Part shown: positions 34,262 to 42,822 of the stretch, in pieces
Layout of the letters: every line of letters begins with the position of its first letter
How positions within the stretch are numbered: the stretch's first letter is position 1
Assembly (NCBI RefSeq): GCF_902833045.1
Contig: NZ_CADFDU010000004.1
Span: 62,001-126,000, forward strand
DNA: 64,000 bases
Origin: Burkholderia sp. BCC0322
GTDB lineage: Bacteria > Pseudomonadota > Gammaproteobacteria > Burkholderiales > Burkholderiaceae
Reading direction: 5' to 3'
The notes under the pieces: model-generated
Told to the model about the DNA's origin: nothing
What the model saw: only the letters and a program-made list of their open reading frames with translations
Database searches by the model: none
Position numbers and translations under genes: made by a program

Positions 34262-35626
34262 TCAGGAGTGCCGGGCGGGCGACGCCTGCCGTTCGCCGGC
34301 CGCAGCCGCCAGGCCGTGTTGCGAAGCCGAGCGCCGATGGTCGATCAGGCCGACCGCGGCGGCCGCCGCCAGCGCGGGCAGCCCGATCGCCATGAAGTTC
34401 TGTTCCAGCGGCAGATCGATGCCGACCAGCAGACCGATGACGATCGGCGCGAGGATCGCGCCGCAGCGGCCCACGCCCAGCGTCCAGCCGATGCCGGTCG
34501 AGCGGATCGCCATCGGATAGAACTGCCCCGCATACGCGCAATTGACGATCTGGGTGCCGATGGTCGACGCGCCCGCGAGCGCGACCAGCACGAACAGCAG
34601 CGCGGGCGGCATCGGATAGCCGAGCAGCGTGATCGATACCGCGGCGAGCAGATACATCGATACGAGCACCGTCTTGATCGGAAAGCGATCGGCCAGCCAG
34701 CCGCCGCCGATCGCACCGGCCATCGCGCCGGCGTTCAGCACCAGCACGAAGGTCAACGCCGAGCCAAGGCTGTGGCCGGCGCTCGCCATCAGCCGGGTGA
34801 GCCATGAGCTGAGCGCATACACCATGAACAGGCACATGAAGCAGGCGATCCAGAACATGACCGTGCTGAATCCGCGACCGTCGTCGAACAGCTGGCGAAC
34901 CGGCGCGCCGCCCGCCTTGTCCTCGCGCGGGACGACATAACAGTCGCCCGGTTGACGCCGGTACGCCGGATCGAGCCGGCGCGCGATGCGCGCGAGCTCG
35001 TCGGTCCTGCCGCGCCGGATCAGGAACGGCAGCGATTCCGGCATCCACTTCACGAGCAGCGGAACGAGCAGCACCGGCGCCCCCGCGGCGACGAACACGG
35101 ACTGCCACCCGTACGCGTCGATCATCCCCTTGCCCATCACGGCCGCGAGCATGCCGCCGACCGAATAGCCACTGAACATCAGCGTCACCAGCGTGCTGCG
35201 CATGCGGCGCGGCGCGTACTCGGTCATCTGGGCGATCACGTTCGGCATCACGCCGCCGATGCCGATGCCCGCCAGGAAGCGGGCCGCGCCGAACAACGCG
35301 GGCGTCTGCGCCAGCCCGGCCGCCGCGGTAAAGACGCTGAACAGCGTCAGGCAGGCCACGATGGCCCAGCGTCGCCCGATCCAGTCGGCTACCGTGCCGA
35401 ACACGATGTTGCCGAACATCATGCCGAACAGCGCCGAGCTGACCATGAAGCCGGCCTGCGCCGGATTGACGCCCATCTCCTTCATGATCGCCGGCAGCGC
35501 GATGCCGGCCACGGCGAGGTCATAGCCGTCGAACACGATGATCAGCGCGCACCAGAACAGCACGACGCCGTGCAGCTTGCCCAGCCGCGCATCGTCGGAG
35601 AGCGCCTGCAGATTGATTTGACGCAT
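34262..35626 (-). CDS. MFS transporter, AAHS (aromatic acid:H+ symporter) family
   Basis: A 454-residue, 12-segment transporter. The AAHS signature DGYDLAVAGIALPAIMKEMG lies in TM1, followed by GTVADWIGRRWAIVACL (motif A) and a matching second-half loop. BenK/PcaK-like proteins import benzoate-type acids with H+. It is separated from the divergent AraC gene (36047) by about 420 bases containing three matching repeats, and followed by a porin: a typical aromatic-uptake set, although no ring-cleavage genes are present. Confidence 0.92.
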   Translation of the reverse strand: MRQINLQALSDDARLGKLHGVVLFWCALIIVFDGYDLAVAGIALPAIMKEMGVNPAQAGFMVSSALFGMMFGNIVFGTVADWIGRRWAIVACLTLFSVFTAAAGLAQTPALFGAARFLAGIGIGGVMPNVIAQMTEYAPRRMRSTLVTLMFSGYSVGGMLAAVMGKGMIDAYGWQSVFVAAGAPVLLVPLLVKWMPESLPFLIRRGRTDELARIARRLDPAYRRQPGDCYVVPREDKAGGAPVRQLFDDGRGFSTVMFWIACFMCLFMVYALSSWLTRLMASAGHSLGSALTFVLVLNAGAMAGAIGGGWLADRFPIKTVLVSMYLLAAVSITLLGYPMPPALLFVLVALAGASTIGTQIVNCAYAGQFYPMAIRSTGIGWTLGVGRCGAILAPIVIGLLVGIDLPLEQNFMAIGLPALAAAAAVGLIDHRRSASQHGLAAAAGERQASPARHS

Positions 35627-35803
35627 GGACTTCCTTCCTTTTTCCAGTGGGGATTCGGACCTGGCGGAAGTGTTCGCGTCACACGCGTTCGAACCAATAC
35701 GATCTCTGAGCCAATCGATTTAGTAGATGTCCGAAATATTGTCGTGCAATGCGCCACTTTCCGTCCGGATGCCGGCGCAGTGTAGGAAGCCACAATGATT
35801 CTC

Positions 35804-35911
35804 ACTATCCGGAATTTGCAGGCGGCCATGCGAACTCGATCCGCCTTTTTCCGCACGCCGGGCGCTATCCGGATCTTTCCCCGCGACGAACGGGACTATC
35901 CGATTCTTGCA
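35804..35911. promoter_or_regulatory. Three direct repeats of a CTATCCGG-type box
   Basis: CTATCCG recurs at 35805, 35865 and 35896 with shared flanks: ACTATCCGGAATTTGCA, GCTATCCGGATCTTTCC and ACTATCCGATTCTTGCA. Spacings are 60 and 31 bp, close to whole helical turns. They lie between the AAHS transporter and the AraC gene in a 420-base gap that shows no gene. Direct repeats at turn-multiple spacing are typical of AraC-family sites. Confidence 0.6.
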
Positions 35912-36046
35912 AAACTTTCGACAAGCCTGACAAAGATCAATATCATCGTTTCAGGATATCTCGCTCACAAGAGAAACCGATGTGGCACGACGCATCCGCA
36001 GCCAGCCGGGTGCGCCGCACGAAAACCGCCACACAGGAGACGCCCC

Positions 36047-37066
36047 ATGCCCCTCGCCCCGAATGCGGAAGTGCTGTCCGCGCTGTATCGGAATTGCGTG
36101 TTCCGATCCGGATTGCGCATGGATGCGCACGAGCAGGTTTCCATGGAACTGGCCGAGCATGCGCTGCGCTGGAAACAGGGCGTGCCCGACGCAGCGCTGT
36201 TCAAGGGGCAACTGAATCAGCTGACCGTCTACGCGCTGCAGTACGGCGCCGAAGTCGAGGTCGCCCCGCGCCCGTTCGACGGCTTTTCGCTCGTCCACAC
36301 GTCGCTCGCGGGCGGCGCCGAGATCGAGTGCGACGGGCACGTGATGGGCGTATCCGCGGGGCGCACCGCCGTGCTGGCGCCGACGTCGCGGGTTCGCCTG
36401 CGCTGGCGGTCCGGCACGCGGCAACTGATCGTCAAGGTGCCCGATTCGCTGATGCGCGCGGTCTGCGGCCGCCGGCCCGACGACGCGGCGCCCGGCCTCG
36501 CGCCCGGATTCCTGCTGCCGACGGCGCTGGCGTCGCAATGGGATCTGATCGCGCAGTCGCTGCTCAACGTGCTCGCCGTTGCCGACGACGGCGGCATCCG
36601 GGCCGAATGGCGCGACCACTTCGAACGCAGCCTCGCGCTCTTCCTGCTCGTGCATTGCCCGCCGTCGCCCGCCGCCGCGCAGGCCGGCGCGCCGCCGCCG
36701 GCGCGCGGTGCGCCGGCGGAATCCGGATCGCGCGGCGGCATCCGGCAGATGGATGCGCTGCACGAATTCATCCATGCGCGGCTTTGCGCGCCGATCTCGC
36801 TCGAAGATCTCGCCCGGGCGGCCGGCGTCAGCCTGCGGACCCTGAACGTGCTGTGCCGGCGCTACCACGGCGCGACCCCGATGGAGTTGCTGCGCAACAT
36901 CCGGCTGGACGCCGCGCGCGTGCAGTTGCTCAGCGACCCGACGGCCAGCATCACCGATACGGCGCTGACGTTCGGCTTCGGGCACCTCGGCCGCTTTTCC
37001 GCGTACTACTTCGCCCGCTTCGACGAGTTGCCGCGCGACACGCAGAAGCAGCGGCAGCCGAACTGA
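36047..37066 (+). CDS. AraC family transcriptional regulator (AraC-binding-like domain)
   Basis: A 339-residue activator. The N-terminal AraC-binding-like (AndR/FeaR-type) domain spans about 1-200; a Pro/Ala-rich linker (PPSPAAAQAGAPPPARG) follows, then an HTH_18 domain with ISLEDLARAAGVSLRTLNVL and ITDTALTFGFGHLGRFS. The start at 36047 has AGGAGA upstream; the frame is open for another 84 codons but shows no conservation. Proximity and repeats suggest control of the AAHS transporter. Confidence 0.9.
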   Translation: MPLAPNAEVLSALYRNCVFRSGLRMDAHEQVSMELAEHALRWKQGVPDAALFKGQLNQLTVYALQYGAEVEVAPRPFDGFSLVHTSLAGGAEIECDGHVMGVSAGRTAVLAPTSRVRLRWRSGTRQLIVKVPDSLMRAVCGRRPDDAAPGLAPGFLLPTALASQWDLIAQSLLNVLAVADDGGIRAEWRDHFERSLALFLLVHCPPSPAAAQAGAPPPARGAPAESGSRGGIRQMDALHEFIHARLCAPISLEDLARAAGVSLRTLNVLCRRYHGATPMELLRNIRLDAARVQLLSDPTASITDTALTFGFGHLGRFSAYYFARFDELPRDTQKQRQPN

Positions 37067-37163
37067 ACGCCGCGCGCCGGGCGCACGGCCGCCGCTTTAC
37101 GCGTCAGGCAATCGCCCGCATAGTATCGGCTTGCCCATACACCGCCCCTGCCGCACCGTCACC

Positions 37164-37727
37164 ATGTCCGCCACGCCAGCCGCCTGCGTCGTTCGCGACG
37201 CGACCGATACCGACCTCGATGCGATCCGCGCGATCTATGCGCACCACGTGCACCACAGCGTCGCGTCGTTCGAGGAAACGCCGCCCGACGTCGCCGAACT
37301 GCGCGCGCGCCGCGACGCCGTGCTGCGCCACGGGTTGCCGTACCTCGTCGCCGAATGCGACGGCCGCGTGGCCGGCTACGCGTACGCAACGCCGTACCGC
37401 GCGCGCAGCGCGTACCGCTTCACGGTCGAGGATTCGATCTACATCGACGACACACAGCGCGGGCGCGGAATCGGCCGCGCGCTGCTCGCCGCGCTGATCG
37501 AACGCTGCGAGGCCGGCCCGTGGCGGCAGATGATCGCCGTGATCGCCGACGGCGGCACGGGCGGCTCGACGTCGCTGCATCGCGCGTTCGGCTTCGAGCC
37601 GGCCGGCATGGTGAAGGCGGTGGGTTTCAAGCACGGCCGCTGGATCGATACGGCGCTGCTGCAGCGCCCGCTCGGCGGCGGCGCAAGCACGCTCCCCGTC
37701 TCGCCCGAGCCTGTCACGTCGCGCTAG
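37164..37727 (+). CDS. GNAT N-acetyltransferase, phosphinothricin-acetyltransferase-like
   Basis: A 187-residue GNAT enzyme. It has IRAIYAHHVHHSVASFEETP at the front, VAGYAYATPYRARSAYRFTV, the acetyl-CoA loop QRGRGIGRALL, and ADGGTGGSTSLHRAFGFEPA, the arrangement of the PAT/Bar/MddA family that acetylates amino-acid analogues such as phosphinothricin or methionine sulfone. The ATG at 37164 begins where the fold begins. It precedes the MerR gene by 9 bases, so the two may be cotranscribed. Confidence 0.9.
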   Translation: MSATPAACVVRDATDTDLDAIRAIYAHHVHHSVASFEETPPDVAELRARRDAVLRHGLPYLVAECDGRVAGYAYATPYRARSAYRFTVEDSIYIDDTQRGRGIGRALLAALIERCEAGPWRQMIAVIADGGTGGSTSLHRAFGFEPAGMVKAVGFKHGRWIDTALLQRPLGGGASTLPVSPEPVTSR

Positions 37728-37736
37728 AATGGCCGC

Positions 37737-38576
37737 ATGTCAAAACAGACTCATTCCACCCCCGACGAGGCGGCGCCGGACGCCCGCAACGAGTACACGG
37801 TCGACGAACTCGCGCGCGTGTCCGACACGACCGTGCGCAACGTCCGCGCGTACCAGGATCGCGGTTTGCTCGCGCCGCCGGAAAAGCGCGGCCGCGTCGG
37901 CATCTACGACGACACGCACGTCGCGCGCCTGAAACTGATCAACCACCTGCTCGCGCGCGGCTACACGCTGTCGAACATCCAGGACCTGATCAAGGCGATC
38001 GACGAAGGCCACGACCTGCGCTCGATCCTCGGCCTCGAAAACGCGATCGGCGGCCGCTGGTCGCACGAACTGCCGAAGACCTATTCGCTCGCCGCGCTCG
38101 CGCAGATGTTCGGCCCGCAGGCGACCACGCAACTGTCGCGCGTGACCGAACTCGGCCTGCTCGAACGCCGCGGATTGTCGTTCGTCGCAAAGAGCCCCGC
38201 ACTGCTCGAAGCAGCGGCCGCGATGACGAAGGAAGGCATCCCGCCGCGCGAGCTGCTCGACGTGATCAGCCTCGCGCGGCCGCATTTCGACGCGATCGCG
38301 CGACTGCTCGTCGATCTCGTCGTGAAGCGGCTCGACCGCTACGACGCCGGCACGCTGCCGCCCGCCACCGACGTGCCCGAGCTGGTCGACGCGATCTGGC
38401 GCCTGCGTCCGCTCGCGGCCGTGTTCGTCGAAGGCGAGACGAACCGTGCGCTGGAAACTGCGGCGAGCGCGTATCTCGGCGGCCGCGTAGCGACGATCCT
38501 CGACAAGAAGCTCAGCGACGAGGCCGCGCGACAGTCCGGCACACCGGCCTCGAAAGACGACAGCGACGAAGCATAG
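37737..38576 (+). CDS. MerR family transcriptional regulator
   Basis: A 279-residue regulator with an N-terminal MerR HTH (YTVDELARVSDTTVRNVRAY and IYDDTHVARLKLINHLLARG, about residues 18-85), then a long helical domain. It lacks the C-terminal Cys residues of metal sensors and is much longer than MerR proper (about 140), so the effector is probably organic. It overlaps no gene, sits 9 bases after the GNAT gene and could regulate it. Confidence 0.9.
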   Translation: MSKQTHSTPDEAAPDARNEYTVDELARVSDTTVRNVRAYQDRGLLAPPEKRGRVGIYDDTHVARLKLINHLLARGYTLSNIQDLIKAIDEGHDLRSILGLENAIGGRWSHELPKTYSLAALAQMFGPQATTQLSRVTELGLLERRGLSFVAKSPALLEAAAAMTKEGIPPRELLDVISLARPHFDAIARLLVDLVVKRLDRYDAGTLPPATDVPELVDAIWRLRPLAAVFVEGETNRALETAASAYLGGRVATILDKKLSDEAARQSGTPASKDDSDEA

Positions 38577-38699
38577 GCGCGCCGCCGTCATATTGATATC
38601 GGCAATGCTTCGTTTGCGGGCGTGATCGCCCATGCGACGATTCTTCCAACCGAGCGCCACCACCGCTCGCCCGAAGACGTTTTGCATGGAGTCCGTCCG

Positions 38700-39680
38700 A
38701 TGATTCGTTTCACCCGCTGGATCGCCCGCACCGCCGCCGTCACGCTCGTCACGCTGTCCGCCGCGTCGGCCTTCGCACAAGGCGGCGCCGACAAGGTCGT
38801 GCGCATCGGCTACCAGAAGGCCGGCCTGCTGTCGGCCATCAAGGCGCAAGGTTCGCTCGAAGCGCGGCTCAAGCCGCTCGGCTATGGCGTGCAGTGGTTC
38901 GAATTCCCGGCCGGCCCGCAACTGCTCGAGGCGCTGAACGCGAACAGCATCGACTTCGGCTATACGGGTGCGCCGCCGCCCGTGTTCGCGCAGGCGGCCG
39001 GCGTGCACTTCGTCTATGTCGGCGCGGAACCGCCGGCGCCGCACAACGAAGCCGTGGTCGTGAAGGCCGATTCGCCGATCCGTTCGGTCGCCGGCCTGCG
39101 CGGCAGGAAGGTCGCGCTGCAGAAGGGTTCGAGCGCGAACTACCTGCTGCTCGAAGCGCTGAAGAAGGCCGGCGTGCGCTACGACGAAATCCGCCCCGTC
39201 TACCTTGCGCCGGCCGACGCGCGCGCCGCGTTCGAGAGCGGCAACGTCGATGCATGGGTCGTCTGGGATCCGTACTACGCGGCCGCGCAAGACACGCTGA
39301 AGGTGCGCACGCTGTCCGACTACACGGGCCTCGCGGCGACCAACAACTTCTACGAAGCAACACGGGATTTCGCGCAACAGCATCCCGACGTGGTCAGCGC
39401 GATCCTGAAGCAGGCGCGCGAGACGGGTCAGTGGGTCAACGCACATCCGGCCGAAACCGCCGCGCTGATCGCCCCGAAGGTCGGCCTGCCGCAACCGCTT
39501 GTCGAGACGTGGATCAAGCGTGTCCCGTTTGGCGCGGTGCCGCTCGACGAAAAGATCGTCGCGGCACAGCAAGGCGTCGCCGATGCGTTTTATGCGGCGA
39601 AGCTGATTCCGCAAAGGCTGAGCGTGGCCGACAACGCCTGGGTCGATAAAAGCGTGCAAAGTGCGCTCGCGGCGAAGTAG
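38700..39680 (+). CDS. ABC transporter periplasmic substrate-binding protein, SsuA/aliphatic-sulfonate-like
   Basis: A 326-residue exported protein. A Sec signal peptide ends at about 26 (AASAFA/QGG). The mature protein has the SsuA/NitT fold: IGYQKAGLLSAIKAQGSLEA, ANSIDFGYTGAPPPVFAQAA, LRGRKVALQKGSSANYLLLE and AWVVWDPYYAAAQ. The family binds sulfonates, sulfate esters or related anions for an SsuBC importer. Neither permease nor ATPase follows, so this is an orphan. The ATG at 38700 has GGAG 9 bases upstream. Confidence 0.9.
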   Translation: MIRFTRWIARTAAVTLVTLSAASAFAQGGADKVVRIGYQKAGLLSAIKAQGSLEARLKPLGYGVQWFEFPAGPQLLEALNANSIDFGYTGAPPPVFAQAAGVHFVYVGAEPPAPHNEAVVVKADSPIRSVAGLRGRKVALQKGSSANYLLLEALKKAGVRYDEIRPVYLAPADARAAFESGNVDAWVVWDPYYAAAQDTLKVRTLSDYTGLAATNNFYEATRDFAQQHPDVVSAILKQARETGQWVNAHPAETAALIAPKVGLPQPLVETWIKRVPFGAVPLDEKIVAAQQGVADAFYAAKLIPQRLSVADNAWVDKSVQSALAAK

Positions 39681-40205
39681 CCGGAACGCCGTGCGCAATT
39701 GCCAACAGGCCGACGGGCGCACGACTCGTCGGGCTTGTTCGTTTTTGCCGAATTTTCGGGAAACGCGGGACGAACTGTCGGCGCTCCGTCAAAGCGCGGG
39801 GCACGCTTCGACGTTTATCATGGACGACCGCGACGCGATTCCTGGCCGCAACGTGGTTCGTGATTCGAATGGTTGCGACGGGGATGGCTATGTGGCCGCT
39901 GCGGGTCGTTCAGCGCCCCCACCCCATCAGGCACTGCCCAACCTGCGCGCCATGCCGGGTAGCGCGCGCAGCCAGGCAGGGCCACATCGCCTCATCCGAA
40001 AATCCGACCGCCCGAAGAAACAGTTACAAAGTAACGATTGACGCCGGCACCGCCCGGCGGTTAATGTGTCGGCAGAAGTTCAAGAAGTCCGATTGCTGTT
40101 CATCAATTCATCGCTCCTCAGCGGTATTCGTTGTCCTCTCTCTCCTTGACGCTTCACGCGCTCTTTTACAGAGCAAATCTTCTTTTTTTCTCTCAAGGAT
40201 TCTTC
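39681..40205. other. Intergenic region with long cold-shock leader
   Basis: 525 bases with no convincing gene. The last part (about 40040-40205) is AT-rich, Thr/Ser-codon-free and T-rich before AAGGA at the cold-shock gene, consistent with the long structured leader typical of cspA genes. Nothing else was recognised. Confidence 0.5.
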
Positions 40206-40409
40206 ATGGATACCGGTATCGTCAAGTGGTTCAACGACAGCAAAGGCTTTGGCTTCATCACGCCCGACAACGGCGGCGACGACCTGTTCGCTCACTTTTC
40301 CGAAATTCGCGCCGACGGCTTCAAGACGCTGGCTGAAAATCAGAAGGTAAGCTTCGAAACGAAGCAAGGCCCGAAGGGTCTGCAAGCGGCCAACATCCAG
40401 CCGCTGTAA
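40206..40409 (+). CDS. Cold-shock protein (CspA family)
   Basis: A 67-residue cold-shock domain protein. It has the RNP-1 motif KGFGFI and RNP-2 motif LFAHF, preceded by [12 protein letters not shown]. It binds single-stranded nucleic acid and melts RNA structures in the cold or in stationary phase. The start at 40206 follows AAGGATT. A hairpin follows the stop. It is complete and of canonical length. Confidence 0.95.
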   Translation: MDTGIVKWFNDSKGFGFITPDNGGDDLFAHFSEIRADGFKTLAENQKVSFETKQGPKGLQAANIQPL

Positions 40410-40418
40410 AGTTTGAAG

Positions 40419-40448
40419 AACCCGGCTTCCCGTCACGGACGCCGGGTT
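40419..40448 (+). terminator. Hairpin after the cold-shock gene
   Basis: AACCCGGC (40419-40426) pairs with GCCGGGTT (40441-40448) over a 14-base loop, nine bases after the stop codon. No T-run follows, so termination may be partial. Confidence 0.5.
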
Positions 40449-40686
40449 GCAGCGACATCCTCGCGGAGATTGCTCTCCCAAAGTTGGCGCGACTGCTCTT
40501 AGCTGCATCTGTTCATTCAGCAGCTTGCCGAGCGCCACACGCCTCGTTGCACTTCATTCCCCCTCTGGCTGCAAAGCCCTTTTTCGCTTTACGACTGCTT
40601 CAGATTCGGCTCGCAATGGCTTTGAATCGGCGTACTCGTGCACCTTTCGCACGGCACGCGAGCACTCGAACATTATTAAAATTAAA

Positions 40687-40911
40687 ATGCAAAACATCCG
40701 AATTCAACAGTACAACGGCTATGCCGTTCAATCCTCGGCGCATCGTTTGCCCGATGGTAGTTTTTCATCCAACCTGCTGCTTGAACGCGCCGACAGCACA
40801 CGCGCCGAAGGCCGCTACCAGTTCTATTCGCTCGACTACTTCACGAGTGAGGAGCAGGCGTTGCAGCATTCGGCCCGCTGGGCACGCAACTGGGTCGACA
40901 CGCGCGGTTAA
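40687..40911 (+). CDS. Small hypothetical protein downstream of the cold-shock gene
   Basis: A 74-residue protein of unknown function. It begins MQNIRIQQYNGYAVQSSAHR and contains aromatic/acidic segments (YQFYSLDYFTSEEQALQHSA), like many small beta-proteobacterial proteins found next to cspA; I do not know its role. The ATG at 40687 is preceded by an A-rich stretch rather than a clear Shine-Dalgarno site. An ATG further upstream at 40447 would add an unlikely Cys/Ser-rich leader. Confidence 0.6.
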   Translation: MQNIRIQQYNGYAVQSSAHRLPDGSFSSNLLLERADSTRAEGRYQFYSLDYFTSEEQALQHSARWARNWVDTRG

Positions 40912-40975
40912 GGGCAACACCCGACCATCGATCCGGCGACACGCGCAAGGTACAGCCTGCGCGCGCCCACTTGCT

Positions 40976-41250
40976 TCACTGGCCCGCCACCTTCTCCGCC
41001 GGCCGCGTTGACCACGATATCGAGGGTCCCGAACCGCTCTGCCAGCGTATCCCGAACACGTTCCACCGGATCTCAGGCACGCCAAGGTCGGCAGCCAGGG
41101 CACGGCGGGACGCGCATCGGGAAACACGCCGCCGATCGTTTCGGCGGCGCGTTCCAGCATGTTCGCGCTGTCCGGTGATGACGACCTCCGCATCGTGCCG
41201 AGCCAAATGCGTCGCCGTGGTCGGGTCGACTCCCGCCCCGCCGTCTCGCC
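40976..41250 (-). pseudogene. SDR family relic
   Basis: Pieces of a short-chain dehydrogenase remain in different frames: LARHDAEVVITG (beta-2 region) near 41200, LERAAETIGG next in another frame, and AERFGTLDIVVNAAGGEGGG (the NNAG strand) at about 41040-40980. The start, cofactor loop and catalytic half are not readable. Several frameshifts make it clearly non-functional. It lies just downstream of the CoA-transferase, so it may once have belonged to that operon. Confidence 0.65.
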
Positions 41251-41285
41251 GTCTCCACCGACACCAGCCGATTCATCGCACCGCC

Positions 41286-42719
41286 TCAAAGATCACCGTT
41301 CGAAGACAACCACTCGGGTTCATACGCACCCAGTGCGCGCGCCGGATAAAACCAATGGAGCGGTGCGTCATCGATCCGCACGGGCGGAAGGAGCCGAGAT
41401 GCCGACCCCCACGACGTCGATTCGACGTGTTCCGCGCGATCGCGTTGTCCGTCGGCGACCAGTTCGATCACTTCGCCGATGGGCTCCGAGCGCAACTGCA
41501 AATCGGCCGCCGTACGCGCCAGCGACGCGCGGACCTCGACACCGACGCCCCCTATCATGCGCGTCGTCAGCCCGCGAATGGCGGCCGTCGCCATCAGGTA
41601 ACCCGTCGCATGGTCGATGGCCTGAACGGGCAGGTTCACCGGCTGGTCGCTGCCCGTCACGCGCATGCCCGCCTCGGCGATGCCCGTGCTCATTTGAATG
41701 AGGCTGTCGAAGCCGCGCCGGCAGCACCATTCGCCGGTCCAGCCATAAGCGTCGAGCGACACGTCGATGAGCGCGGGATTCAGTTCGCGCCGATGCGCAG
41801 CATCGAGTCCAAGGCGCGCCAGCGCATCGGCCCGATAGCCGTGCACGACGATATCGGCACTGCCGAGCAACTGCTTGAGCGTATCGAGATCCGCGGCATC
41901 CTTCAGGTTCAGCCGCGCACACCGCTTGCCGAGGACGACTTCCGGCACCGTGCCCGGTTCTTCCCAGCCGTACGGATCGATGCGCAGCACGTCGGCGCCC
42001 AGGCCCGCAAGAAACCGTGTCGCCACGGGGCCGGCGAGAATGCGCGTCAAGTCGAGCACGCGAATGCCGCGCAATGGCCGGTCTTTCGAAGGCCGCCAGT
42101 CATGCGCGACGACATCGGTCGCGGCATGAACATGCAGCAACGGTTCGGTTGCGACCGCCTTGCCCTGCGGATGTTCGGCCCACTCCTGCGCCGAGTACAT
42201 CGCCGCCGCACACCCGCCGCGCTCGACGATCGCCTCTTCGAGCGCAGCGGCATCCCAGCGATTCACCGCTTGCGCGACCGACTGTGCATCGGCGGCGCAC
42301 TCGAGCACCGACAAGGCTGCCAGTCGATGATGCGGCGCGTTGGTATGCAACCGGATCCAGCGATCGCGCGCCCGATAGTTGCCGGCCACCGGATCCCATT
42401 GAGGCGGCATCGTCCAGCCCTGCGGGCGCAGCGACGTGCCGAACCACAGCGACGCCATGCGCCGGTCGACCCGAACCGACGGCAACGTTCCGGTCGATGC
42501 ATGCAGCAATTCGGCAACCGACATCCCTGCCGCGCCGATCGCCGCCGTGGCCAAGTCGGTTACGCGAAATGCCGAGACCAGTTCTCCCGCGCCGCTGAAG
42601 CTGCACGACTCGAGGAACGCCTGGGCCCCACCCGCCGCCAGCCAGAACGCCCGTAGATGACGCGACACCTGATCCTCATCGGCCGCGGCCCGTTCGCTCG
42701 AAATTTGATCGACACGCAT
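41286..42719 (-). CDS. CaiB/BaiF family (family III) CoA-transferase, permuted domain order
   Basis: A 477-residue CoA-transferase. The usual N-terminal segment GIRVLDLTRILAGPVATRFL starts only at about residue 218 and runs to about 440 (GWTGEWCCRRGFDSLIQMST, DQPVNLPVQAIDHATGYLMA, GGVGVEVRASLART). The preceding 90-205 region (RARDRWIRLHTNAPHHRL, WDAAALEEAIVERGG, EWAEHPQG) looks like the part that normally comes last. The order is therefore reversed relative to CaiB. The family moves CoA between carboxylic acids. The start at 42719 has GAGGCG upstream. Divergent from the HTH-citrate synthase gene across 103 bases. Confidence 0.88.
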   Translation of the reverse strand: MRVDQISSERAAADEDQVSRHLRAFWLAAGGAQAFLESCSFSGAGELVSAFRVTDLATAAIGAAGMSVAELLHASTGTLPSVRVDRRMASLWFGTSLRPQGWTMPPQWDPVAGNYRARDRWIRLHTNAPHHRLAALSVLECAADAQSVAQAVNRWDAAALEEAIVERGGCAAAMYSAQEWAEHPQGKAVATEPLLHVHAATDVVAHDWRPSKDRPLRGIRVLDLTRILAGPVATRFLAGLGADVLRIDPYGWEEPGTVPEVVLGKRCARLNLKDAADLDTLKQLLGSADIVVHGYRADALARLGLDAAHRRELNPALIDVSLDAYGWTGEWCCRRGFDSLIQMSTGIAEAGMRVTGSDQPVNLPVQAIDHATGYLMATAAIRGLTTRMIGGVGVEVRASLARTAADLQLRSEPIGEVIELVADGQRDRAEHVESTSWGSASRLLPPVRIDDAPLHWFYPARALGAYEPEWLSSNGDL

Positions 42720-42772
42720 GTTCGCCTCGCATGAATTGGGTGAGGCAAAGATCGTCTCGCTCGCATTTGTTG

Positions 42773-42795
42773 TCAACGTTGATTATCCTGATCAA
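42773..42795. promoter_or_regulatory. Overlapping palindromes in the CoA-transferase / citrate synthase divergent promoter
   Basis: TCAACGTTGA at 42773-42782 is its own reverse complement. TTGAT (42779-42783) and ATCAA (42791-42795) form a second dyad with 7-base spacer. They lie between the two divergent starts (42719 and 42823), where the HTH-citrate synthase protein itself could bind. Confidence 0.5.
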
Positions 42796-42822
42796 CCTGT
42801 CGAACGATTCCCCCTGCGCACG

